DNA from: Flavicella sediminum
GTDB lineage: Bacteria > Bacteroidota > Bacteroidia > Flavobacteriales > Flavobacteriaceae
DNA: 64,000 nt
Direction of reading: 5' to 3'
NCBI RefSeq assembly: GCF_006381105.1
Contig: NZ_VDET01000007.1
Coordinates: 310,001-374,000 of the forward strand
Under the pieces are notes generated by a model. It was not told the DNA's origin. It saw only the letters and a program-made list of their open reading frames with translations, and did no database searches. The translations under genes and the position numbers were made by a program. Shown here in pieces: positions 33,781 through 41,978 of this stretch. Position 1 is the first letter of the stretch, and the number at the start of each line of letters is the position of its first letter.

Positions 33781-36700
33781 TTAATTTTTAAAATATTGTA
33801 ATTCAAAAGTGCTATTCAAATAATTCATAAAAACCTCTTGCGCTTCTAGTTCCGATTGAATGGCTTCTTTTATTAGTTGTGTAAATGTGGTATAATCTAT
33901 CTCGCCTGCTTTATAAGCAAATAAAGCTCCTTCTTTCTGTTCTTTTGAAAGCGGTAAGACTTCTTTTTCATAGAATTGCCAAGATTTTTTTCCTTGCTCA
34001 TACTTTTCCTGAGCTTTTAAAAACTTAGATTGTAATTCCTGCTTTTTGAACCTTCTATTACTCTCTGCAATTTCTTTGTCAATTTTAGCTGTCTTGACAA
34101 GAGCCCTGTTTTTTCCTGATAAAAAAGGTATGGTTACCCCAGCTTGGTAGGTGTAAAATCCAGAACTTCCATTTACTTTTTGCAATCCACCTTGTAAATT
34201 TAATTTCGGTAAGCGACTCGCTTTTGCGGCTTTATAACTTGCTGCTGCTTCTTTAATTCGAAGTTGCTCTAAGCTAAATAAAGGATGTTCTTCTAAAACT
34301 AAATTTTCTGCAGTTAGAACACTTGATAATTCTATCGTATTTGGCACTGAATAAAACTCATCGGAAACAAACCATAAATTCAATTCTTGTAATGCAAGAA
34401 TACAGTCCGTCTTAGCCCGTTGCATTTTATTTTTAATTTGCAAAGCCTGATTTTTAGCCGCCAAATATTCTAGTTTCGAAATAGCTTCCAATTCATAATT
34501 TAAAATCACTGCTTTATTAAAGTTGGTATACACCGTATCTAACTCTTGATACAATCGATATCTACTATTTTTATGATACGCATTTGCCCAAGCTTTTTTA
34601 ACCGATAGTGCCAAGTCTAATTCTGAAATTTCAAATGCTTTTTCTGCAAATTTTATGCGTTGCTCCTGCCATTTTCTTTTGCTAGAAATTCCAAACAAAT
34701 CAATATTTGACTGCCCCAGCCCAATGGTTGTATACACGCCATTGCCATTTTGAACTTCTTCACCACCGGTAAACAATTGCGTTGTACCTAAATCATATAC
34801 AGTACTTTTTAAAGCTACTTGTTTATCTATTTCTAACTGTCCTTGCCTTAAAAGTGGATAATTTTCTTTGGATAGTTTTACCGCTTCACTTAAATTAATT
34901 GTGGGAAGTTTTTCCTTATTTTGTTGAGCATTCGCAGTTCCAAAAAACAAAAACACCACCATTGCTGTTGCCGGAGCAACTTTTTTGTTCCATGGTAATT
35001 TTATCGATTTTGTTTCTACCCAATGATACAATATTGGAATGATAAACAATGTGAGTAAAGTAGACGTTAATAAACCACCAATAACTACCGTTGCCAAAGG
35101 ACGCTGCACTTCTGCTCCTGCAGAAGCAGAGATAGCCATAGGTAAAAAACCTAAAACATCGGTAAAAGCTGTTAACATAATAGGTCTAATTCTACGCTTC
35201 GTTCCTTCAATTATTCGATCTTTTAAATTGGTCACACCTTCTTCTTTCAATTCATTTAAACCACTAACCATGACCAGTCCATTTAAAACAGCCACACCAA
35301 ATAATACTATAAAACCTACACCTGCCGATATACTAAAAGGCATATCTCGTAACCACAAGGCAACGACGCCACCAACGGTTGCCATAGGAATGGCGATATA
35401 AATCATTAAGGTTTGTGGCAAGGATTTTAAGGCAAAATAAATAAGAACAAAAATCAATAACAAAGCAATGGGTACCACAGTTTTCAATCGACTGCTAGCA
35501 CGTTCCAAGTTTTCAAAAGCACCTCCATAACGAATAAAATAACCAGAAGGCAATTCTAATTTTGCATCGAGTTTCGATTTAATTTCTGCTACTAAGGATT
35601 TTATATCTCGACCTCTTACATTAATTCCTACATAAGTTCTCCTATTGGTATTGTCTCTACTAATTTGCATAGGACCTCCTTTGTAACTTATATCCGCAAC
35701 TTCGCGAAGCGGAATTTGTGCTCCAGAAGGTAAATTGATAAATAAATTTTGCACATCCGTAATATCATGACGATTGGCAGCGCTTAATCTGACAACTAAA
35801 TCGAAACGTTTTTCACCTTCAAAAATAGTACCTGCAATTCCACCAGCAAAGGCCGATTGCACAATTTGATTCAAAGCATCAATATGCAAACCATACTGTG
35901 CCAATTTATTTCTATTGTACATAATTGTCATTTGCGGTAAGCCCGTGGTTGCTTCTGCTTTCATATCACCAATACCTTCAGTACCTGCAATAATTTTAGT
36001 GATTTCCTCAGCTTTTTGCGACAGCACCTCTATATCTTCACCATATAGTTTAATGGCAATATCTTCTCTAACACCTTCAAGCAACTCATTAAAACGCATT
36101 TCTATGGGTTGCGTAAATTCATAATTTACACCCGGTAGAATTTCTACGGCAGCTTTCATTTTTTCAATTAGTTCATCTTTGGAAGAAACCGTTGTCCATT
36201 CACTTTTAGGTTTTAGAATGACAATGACATCTGCCAAATCCATAGGCATTGGATCCGTAGGAATTTCAGCTACTCCAATACGGCTTACAATTTTATCTAC
36301 TTCCGGAAAATTATCTTTGACTATTTTTTCAATTTTAGTCGTCGTTTCAATGGTTTCTGTAAGTGAACTTCCTGGTTTTAAAATGGCATGAAAGGCAATA
36401 TCCCCCTCATCCAACTGCGGAATAAATTCGCCACCCATTTTTGAAAACATAAAAACAGCCAAACCAAATAAAAGTAAGGCTACTCCCATAATAATTTTTC
36501 CTTTTTTCAAAGTTTTCTCTAATAAAGGCTGGTAGGTATTTTCTGCCCACTGTACAAATTTATCGCCATACGATAGCTTTGTAGATTTTGGAGCTCTTAA
36601 AATTAAGGCCGACATCATAGGAACATACGTCAAACACAAAACCATAGCCCCAATCATGGCAAAAATAAAGGTCATAGCCATCGGTTTGAACATTTTACCT

Positions 36701-38109
36701 TCAATACCCTGCAGTGCTAATATGGGCAGAAACACAATTAAAATAATTAGCTGACCAAAAAAGGCAGCGTTCATCATTTTTTTTGAGGCATTTGCCGCTA
36801 CCTGATCGCGTTCACTTGCTGTTAATTGTTTCTTTTTTAAGATTTGTGTTGCAATCAGAAAAACCGTGCTTTCGACAATTATAACGGATCCATCGACGAT
36901 AATTCCAAAATCGATTGCCCCTAAACTCATTAGGTTTGCCCAAACATCAAATACGTACATGAGTATAAAAGCAAACAATAAAGACAAGGGAATGGTAGAA
37001 GCCACAATCAATCCACCCCGCCAATTTCCTAATAAAAAAATCAAAACAAAAATAACGATCAAAGCTCCTTCAATTAAGTTTGTTGAAACTGTAGATGTGG
37101 TGTTTGCAATTAATTTACTTCTATCTAATAAAGGTTGAATGATAACCCCTTCTGGCAAAGATTTTTCTATAAGTGCCATTCGAGCTTTTACATTTTGAAT
37201 AACATCATTTGAGTTGGCGCCTTTTAACATCATCACCGTTCCTCCTACAACTTCTCCTTCTCCATCTTGGGTAAGTGCCCCATAACGAATAGCAGCACCA
37301 AATTGAACCGTTGCAATATCGCCAATGGTAATAGGAATGTTATGCTGATTTTTTACGGTAATTCTTTTGATATCTTCCAAACTACGAATCAATCCTTCAC
37401 CACGAATAAAATTAGCTTGATGATTTTTTTCGATATAAGCCCCACCCGTATTTTGGTTGTTTGCTTCTAAAACATTAAAAATATCGGTAATGGTAAGTCC
37501 CATAGAATTTAAAACATCTGGGTTTACCGCAACTTCATATTGTTTTATTTTACCTCCAATGGCGTTGACTTCAATTACGCCTTCTACCATAGCCATTTGG
37601 CGTTGAACAATCCAATCTTGCATGGTTCGCAATTCGGTAATGGAATATTTTCCCTTAAATTCAGGTTTTACTTTTAGAGTATATTGATAAATTTCTCCTA
37701 AACCAGAAGAAATAGGTCCCATAGTTGGTTCGCCAAATCCACTAGGGATTTGTGATTTGATTTCATTTAATTTTTCGGCCACTAATTGACGAGGCAAATA
37801 GGTTCCAGCTGCATCATCAAAAACAATGGTGACAACAGATAAGCCAAAACGAGAAATAGATCTAATTTCTTGAACATCGGGAAGGTTACTCATAGCCACT
37901 TCCACAGGATAGGTGATAATTTGTTCAATATCTTCCGTTCCTAAATTGGGTGCCTGAGTAATTACTTGCACTTGATTGTTTGTAATATCGGGTACAGCAT
38001 CTATAGGTACTTTGGTCATACTCCAAAGTCCGGCTGCTACAATGGTAAGCGTAAGCAAACCAATTATAAATTTGTTATTGATTGAAAAATCAATGATTTT
38101 ATTAATCAT
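33781..38109 (-). CDS. Heavy-metal RND pump fused to a TolC-like channel (CzcA-CzcC fusion)
   Basis: Protein of 1442 residues. Residues 1 to about 1035 form a heavy-metal RND pump with 12 transmembrane helices and two periplasmic porter domains. Helix 4 carries DFGIIVDGSVIIVE at about 399-412, the acidic pattern of the Zn/Co/Cd (CzcA) class rather than the Cu/Ag class. From about 1064 to the end it is a TolC-like outer-membrane factor (LSEAVKLSKENYPLL, long helices, FLSGKNRALV). Between them lies a signal-peptide-like stretch (about 1037-1061) ending TANA-QQ. Such fusions occur in Bacteroidota. Between a DUF6660 gene and the adaptor gene, it completes an H+-driven tripartite metal efflux system. 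Confidence 0.93.
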   Translation of the reverse strand: MINKIIDFSINNKFIIGLLTLTIVAAGLWSMTKVPIDAVPDITNNQVQVITQAPNLGTEDIEQIITYPVEVAMSNLPDVQEIRSISRFGLSVVTIVFDDAAGTYLPRQLVAEKLNEIKSQIPSGFGEPTMGPISSGLGEIYQYTLKVKPEFKGKYSITELRTMQDWIVQRQMAMVEGVIEVNAIGGKIKQYEVAVNPDVLNSMGLTITDIFNVLEANNQNTGGAYIEKNHQANFIRGEGLIRSLEDIKRITVKNQHNIPITIGDIATVQFGAAIRYGALTQDGEGEVVGGTVMMLKGANSNDVIQNVKARMALIEKSLPEGVIIQPLLDRSKLIANTTSTVSTNLIEGALIVIFVLIFLLGNWRGGLIVASTIPLSLLFAFILMYVFDVWANLMSLGAIDFGIIVDGSVIIVESTVFLIATQILKKKQLTASERDQVAANASKKMMNAAFFGQLIILIVFLPILALQGIEGKMFKPMAMTFIFAMIGAMVLCLTYVPMMSALILRAPKSTKLSYGDKFVQWAENTYQPLLEKTLKKGKIIMGVALLLFGLAVFMFSKMGGEFIPQLDEGDIAFHAILKPGSSLTETIETTTKIEKIVKDNFPEVDKIVSRIGVAEIPTDPMPMDLADVIVILKPKSEWTTVSSKDELIEKMKAAVEILPGVNYEFTQPIEMRFNELLEGVREDIAIKLYGEDIEVLSQKAEEITKIIAGTEGIGDMKAEATTGLPQMTIMYNRNKLAQYGLHIDALNQIVQSAFAGGIAGTIFEGEKRFDLVVRLSAANRHDITDVQNLFINLPSGAQIPLREVADISYKGGPMQISRDNTNRRTYVGINVRGRDIKSLVAEIKSKLDAKLELPSGYFIRYGGAFENLERASSRLKTVVPIALLLIFVLIYFALKSLPQTLMIYIAIPMATVGGVVALWLRDMPFSISAGVGFIVLFGVAVLNGLVMVSGLNELKEEGVTNLKDRIIEGTKRRIRPIMLTAFTDVLGFLPMAISASAGAEVQRPLATVVIGGLLTSTLLTLFIIPILYHWVETKSIKLPWNKKVAPATAMVVFLFFGTANAQQNKEKLPTINLSEAVKLSKENYPLLRQGQLEIDKQVALKSTVYDLGTTQLFTGGEEVQNGNGVYTTIGLGQSNIDLFGISSKRKWQEQRIKFAEKAFEISELDLALSVKKAWANAYHKNSRYRLYQELDTVYTNFNKAVILNYELEAISKLEYLAAKNQALQIKNKMQRAKTDCILALQELNLWFVSDEFYSVPNTIELSSVLTAENLVLEEHPLFSLEQLRIKEAAASYKAAKASRLPKLNLQGGLQKVNGSSGFYTYQAGVTIPFLSGKNRALVKTAKIDKEIAESNRRFKKQELQSKFLKAQEKYEQGKKSWQFYEKEVLPLSKEQKEGALFAYKAGEIDYTTFTQLIKEAIQSELEAQEVFMNYLNSTFELQYFKN

Positions 38110-38229
38110 AGAAAATGTTTTTTTCAGTTAAACGTTTCAAAGAATTTCCTTTCTAAAGTAGAAAAACTTCAAAATAAATAGAAGCCTAAAGGCTCAAAAT
38201 TGGATATAACTATCCTTAAAAAAACTGAA

Positions 38230-38541
38230 TTATGCCCTAGGAGGCTGTAAAATGGAAGAAGTAAAATCTTTTTCGGTACCACTTAGGTAGAAAAAATCTT
38301 GTGTAGAAAAATACGCAATAGCAAATTTTTCATTTACAAATTTGATTTGAATGGCATTGACATGACAACACTGACAAATACAAAAAGGAGAACATAAATC
38401 GGTTCCTTGATGTTGATGCTCATGATCTGCTGCTTGTGAAATTTCTGTTTTAAATCCCTCCTCATGTGCCAAATAATCATCACAAGGCACTAAATTTAGT
38501 ACAAAGATATAAATGGACAATATGAGGGCTAAAAATTTCAT
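38230..38541 (-). CDS. DUF6660-like secreted Cys/His-rich protein
   Basis: Protein of 103 residues resembling DUF6660, a small family found next to metal efflux genes in Bacteroidota. An N-terminal signal or anchor (FLALILSIYIFVLNLVPC) is followed by DHEHQHQG near residues 39-46 and a dense Cys cluster LCSPFCICQCCH near 49-60, a likely periplasmic metal-binding site. The rest has no clear motif. It is the first gene of the metal efflux operon, 120 bases upstream of the pump gene. Its -7 element is so close that the transcript probably starts at or near the ATG. A periplasmic metal chaperone or sensor is plausible but unproven. Confidence 0.75.
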   Translation of the reverse strand: MKFLALILSIYIFVLNLVPCDDYLAHEEGFKTEISQAADHEHQHQGTDLCSPFCICQCCHVNAIQIKFVNEKFAIAYFSTQDFFYLSGTEKDFTSSILQPPRA

Positions 38542-38546
38542 TGCAA

Positions 38547-38554
38547 CAAATATA
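38547..38554 (-). promoter_or_regulatory. -7 element of the metal efflux operon
   Basis: The minus strand reads TATATTTG, an exact TAnnTTTG, only five bases before the ATG at 38541. With initiation 5-7 bases downstream the mRNA would be leaderless or almost so. Confidence 0.58.
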
Positions 38555-38653
38555 TCATTTATTTCTTGTACTATTCATACAAATAATTGCAATTCAAAAA
38601 AAATATAAAAAGCTTCCGTTTAAGTTTTTTGTTTATGAAACTAGTGCATGCTT

Positions 38654-39481
38654 TTAGCTGAAATAAATTAGCACATACCAAAGTATTGGAATAGATTCTA
38701 CCAAAAATGATGCATAATATTTAGATTGTTTTGTTTTTGAATAAAAAAGAAGCAAAGTCAAACAAACATAAATGAGCAAGCTAGAAAAGAAGAAATCAAA
38801 TGCAAATACATACAAATGCAAACACAATGAAAGCAACAAGCAAAAACTTCCTACTATTTTTGTTTTGAAAAGCCCTATGACTTGTGGAATTGTTCGTAAA
38901 CTACTTTGATCGAATGCAATATCTCTGATATCAAAAGGCAAGGTCAGTACAAAAACAAACAGCAGTATTTGAAAAAAATAAAAAATCTCAATTGTATCAA
39001 TTGCATATGCTGCATAATATAAAGGTAGTAAAGAACCAAGACCGGCCCAAGAAAAGGCAATGCTAAATATTTTCACACCAGGAATATTCCGAAGTGACAT
39101 TTTATTTTTACCGATTTTTAAAAGCGGAAGCATGTACAAAAATGTAATGATACCAAAAGGAAAAACGAGCCATAATTTTTCCAATCCGATTTTAAACGTA
39201 ACAAATAGCAAAGCGGAAATTGCTAAAACAACAAAAATAAATAGCAAAGTATAGGTCTTTTGAAACCAATCTAAAATTTCAACTTTTAAAGTTTCCGTTT
39301 TAGCTTTTAAAAAGCGAATAAAATTATAAGATATAAAAGTAGACAGACCAATAAACAAAGCCAAAAGCCCTACATTTATTTTATAAAACTCTCCGGTAAG
39401 TAAAACCAAACACGCAGACGCAATAGACACGTGGATATTGGAATGCACATAAAATCGAAAAAAAATCAGTAAATTTTTCAT
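38654..39481 (-). CDS. UbiA-like membrane protein lacking the first Asp motif
   Basis: Integral membrane protein of 275 residues with about eight or nine helices in a UbiA-like layout. The second Asp-rich motif is present as PFDIRDIAFDQ near residues 173-183. At the first motif position, after GLSTFISYNFIRFLKAK, the NDxxDxxxD aspartates are missing, so ordinary prenyl transfer with two metal sites is doubtful. The ATG at 39481 is chosen because the -7 element at 39491-39498 lies just upstream; a TTG at 39535 is upstream of that promoter. The gene stands next to an SGNH hydrolase gene on the same strand. Function unknown. Confidence 0.65.
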   Translation of the reverse strand: MKNLLIFFRFYVHSNIHVSIASACLVLLTGEFYKINVGLLALFIGLSTFISYNFIRFLKAKTETLKVEILDWFQKTYTLLFIFVVLAISALLFVTFKIGLEKLWLVFPFGIITFLYMLPLLKIGKNKMSLRNIPGVKIFSIAFSWAGLGSLLPLYYAAYAIDTIEIFYFFQILLFVFVLTLPFDIRDIAFDQSSLRTIPQVIGLFKTKIVGSFCLLLSLCLHLYVFAFDFFFSSLLIYVCLTLLLFYSKTKQSKYYASFLVESIPILWYVLIYFS

Positions 39482-39490
39482 TAGAGAATT

Positions 39491-39525
39491 CAAAGATAAA
39501 AACAACACTTTGAATATAACCAAAA
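39491..39525 (-). promoter_or_regulatory. Promoter of the UbiA-like gene (-33 and -7)
   Basis: The minus strand has TTTTG at 39525-39521, a 22-base spacer and TATCTTTG at 39498-39491. The -7 element ends ten bases before the ATG, so the leader would be a few bases at most. Confidence 0.5.
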
Positions 39526-39575
39526 CATATCTCAAATTATTGAATACGAAACTGAAATTAATTCAATAAATAATG

Positions 39576-40478
39576 TTAGCTTTTTCTTTTCTCAATTAAA
39601 TGCGTTAATTCTTCTTTAACAATAGGATTCCAAAGTTCATAGCCTTTCTCATTTAAATGCATCCCATCAGACAAGAAAATACTGGCTTGCAAAGTCCCAT
39701 TAGCTTCATACATCGGTTTTGTAATATCTAAAAAGCAAACATATTTTTTTTGACGACTGTAATTAGCTAATAATTTATTCGCTATAAATTTATTTTCTCT
39801 CACCTTTCTACCCAAAAAATCGTCTATTAATGTAGGTTTCATAGACATTAGTAAAACATGAGTTTTAGGAAAATCGTTATGTATTTTGTCTGTCAAAAGT
39901 TTAAAAGAATTCAAAACATCAAGCGGTGCTTCACCCATTTCGATATCAATATCACAATACACAACCACTACAGATGGTTGGTATTTTAAAAGCAAAACAT
40001 CGTAATAATGTAACAACTCTGGCAAACTTATCCCTCCAAGTCCTCGGTTTACTACTCGTAATTCTGGAAATGCTTTCCCCGTTTTCCATCCAGAAATACT
40101 TGAACTTCCAACAAACAAAATCGGGTTTTTAGGAGGTGAATTCTTCTGCTCAAAGAGCTCAAAATATTCTAACTTCTTTTTATAACGCTCAATTTTTCTG
40201 TTGTTGTTTTTATGAAACTTTTCTTTGGTTTTATAAAATAACTCTAGTGTTTCAGCATATTTTTCGGGCTGCAAGTTATAGGCTATTTTATGTTGATGCC
40301 AATAGGCCCATGACTTTTGTTTAAATTCTTTACTGGTTTCTGTATTTACAACCTGTTTACGTAAAGCTTCTTTTAAATAATTTATAAATTCCGTATCACC
40401 ACTTGTACTTGTTACCTGCTGTGCTTGACATGCCACACAACAACAAGCCAAAAAGTAAACCAACATCCTATTTTTCAT
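39576..40478 (-). CDS. SGNH/GDSL-family hydrolase, lipoprotein-like
   Basis: Protein of 300 residues. The N terminus MKNRMLVYFLACCCVACQAQQ in the first 21 residues has clustered Cys and a possible lipobox, so it is probably anchored in the envelope. The SGNH domain starts near 110: LFVGSSSISGW supplies the nucleophile Ser, NRGLGGI the block II Gly, and SDGMHLNEKGY near 275 the catalytic Asp/His pair. Block III, normally G-x-N-D, reads VVYCDIDIEMG, so the Asn of the oxyanion hole seems absent. A serine esterase acting on a glycan acyl group is possible. It lies downstream of the cyd genes by some 100 bases with no consensus promoter seen. Confidence 0.8.
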   Translation of the reverse strand: MKNRMLVYFLACCCVACQAQQVTSTSGDTEFINYLKEALRKQVVNTETSKEFKQKSWAYWHQHKIAYNLQPEKYAETLELFYKTKEKFHKNNNRKIERYKKKLEYFELFEQKNSPPKNPILFVGSSSISGWKTGKAFPELRVVNRGLGGISLPELLHYYDVLLLKYQPSVVVVYCDIDIEMGEAPLDVLNSFKLLTDKIHNDFPKTHVLLMSMKPTLIDDFLGRKVRENKFIANKLLANYSRQKKYVCFLDITKPMYEANGTLQASIFLSDGMHLNEKGYELWNPIVKEELTHLIEKRKS

Positions 40479-40586
40479 TTCTGTACTTTTTAACCTCGTA
40501 AAAACCTTTAAACTATGTTAATTTTTTCAACCAAACAACAAGTATAATGCCAAAAACAAAATTTATACATTCTATTTTTAACACAA

Positions 40587-40892
40587 TTATGTTTTCGTTT
40601 CGTTGAGCTTTTTTTTAATAAAATGAATAAACACCAAAGCCGCTGCACCACTACTAAAAGAAATAACTGCATTCAAAATAAACAAGCTGGTATTAAAAGA
40701 ATTTAGATATACAATAGAAGCTGGATCAAAACCTAACCGACCAAAGGATTTGATTATAAAAACACTTCCAAAAACACCTGCTATGGTATTTCCTATAATT
40801 CCGAAAGAATATTTTTCCAAATAAAAACCCAAGCTTATGGCGCCTAAAATCCCTAAAAGAATACTGATTAATGAAATTAAAGTTGCCGTCAT
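40587..40892 (-). CDS. Small membrane protein in the cyd operon (transglycosylase-associated-like)
   Basis: Protein of 101 residues with three hydrophobic helices (about 5-25, 30-48 and 68-90) and a basic C-terminal tail. FGIIGNTIAGVFGSVFIIK near residues 30-48 resembles the Gly-rich core of the GlsB/YeaQ transglycosylase-associated family, though the match is partial. It starts nine bases after the cydB stop on the same strand and should be co-transcribed. It is too long and has too many helices to be CydX. It may be an unrecognised accessory of the oxidase or simply a stress protein. Function unknown. Confidence 0.7.
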   Translation of the reverse strand: MTATLISLISILLGILGAISLGFYLEKYSFGIIGNTIAGVFGSVFIIKSFGRLGFDPASIVYLNSFNTSLFILNAVISFSSGAAALVFIHFIKKKLNETKT

Positions 40893-40901
40893 AAATTTTA
40901 T

Positions 40902-41975
40902 TTAATGACCGTAATCCATTGTATCTACTTTCCCTCCCATCAATCTTTTTTGAATAATTAAGTAAACAAATAGCAAAATAAATCCAATAATTCCCCAATT
41001 CATTGCTACAGATAATCCATACTCTTCCGTAGCCATATTATAAATAGTTAAAGGTTCATTTATAGTATTTGTAGAAGGCAATAATATTGGAAATATAGAT
41101 GCCAATGAGGAAGTAATTCCACCTAAAATAAGCAAGGTAGATGCTAAAAAGGCATGACTGTCTTTTTTAATTTTCTTGACAAAAAATAACGAAATCAATC
41201 CTGAAAAATAGATTAGTGGAAAGATCAACAGATAAGGTTTGTCCATAAAATTATGCAAACATTTTGGATTCACAATATTCCAAACAATTAAAGAAAACAA
41301 GGTTAAAACCGAAAGCACAATATTTAATTTAAGCACCACATTTTTCAATTCCTTATTGATGGATGAATTTGTTTTTAAAACAATCCAATTGGCACCATGA
41401 ATCGCCAAAGTAACAACGGTAATAAGCCCTATAATTATAGTAAACCAATCTATAACGCCTGGGGTTTGACTCATAGGACTAAAACTGCTGTCCCATAAAG
41501 GCAAGAAAAAGTAGTGTTTTTCATATACAGAAACACCGTTTTCAACACCTCCTAAATTTACACCTCTTACAATATTCCCTAAAGCAATTCCAAAAAACAA
41601 AGCCAATAATAAACTAGAAATTCCAAAAGACTTGTCCCAAATATCTTTCCACATTTTGTAGTTAAACTGACTTCTAAACTCCAATCCAATAGCTCTAAAA
41701 ACAATCAACCATAAAACAATAATTAAAGGAAGATAAAATCCACTAAATACCGAAGCATAAAATGTAGGAAAGGCCATAAAAAGCATTCCACCTGCTGCCA
41801 CCAACCAAACTTCGTTTGAATCCCAAAACAGTCCAGCAGATTTTGCAATTACTTCTTTGTCCTTTTCTTTTTTCGCTAAAAATAAATGAATAATTCCTGC
41901 GCCAAAATCGTAACCATCTAAAATAAAGAAAACCACCAAAACAATGGCAATTATTACAAACCAAAATACTTCCAT
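40902..41975 (-). CDS. cydB: Cytochrome bd oxidase subunit II
   Basis: Integral membrane subunit of 357 residues of the quinol oxidase that reduces O2 to water with high affinity. The opening FWFVIIAIVLVVFFILDGYDFGAGI in the first helix ends in the conserved DGYDFG. GLFWDSNEVWLVAAGG (about 48-63) and EFRSQFNYKMW near 98-108 are further CydB hallmarks. About eight helices follow. It starts three bases after cydA ends and is followed by a small membrane protein gene. The enzyme takes electrons from menaquinol and adds to proton motive force through scalar chemistry. Confidence 0.97.
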   Translation of the reverse strand: MEVFWFVIIAIVLVVFFILDGYDFGAGIIHLFLAKKEKDKEVIAKSAGLFWDSNEVWLVAAGGMLFMAFPTFYASVFSGFYLPLIIVLWLIVFRAIGLEFRSQFNYKMWKDIWDKSFGISSLLLALFFGIALGNIVRGVNLGGVENGVSVYEKHYFFLPLWDSSFSPMSQTPGVIDWFTIIIGLITVVTLAIHGANWIVLKTNSSINKELKNVVLKLNIVLSVLTLFSLIVWNIVNPKCLHNFMDKPYLLIFPLIYFSGLISLFFVKKIKKDSHAFLASTLLILGGITSSLASIFPILLPSTNTINEPLTIYNMATEEYGLSVAMNWGIIGFILLFVYLIIQKRLMGGKVDTMDYGH

Positions 41976-41978
41976 AAT

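Noticed and set aside
39482-39535. TTG start for the UbiA-like gene
   Set aside because: The -7 element lies inside this interval, and the ATG at 39481 gives a normal first helix.
40726-40998. 90-codon minus-strand frame across the cydB end
   Set aside because: It is out of frame with cydB and the 101-residue gene, which both have better support. Composition is that of a shadow frame.
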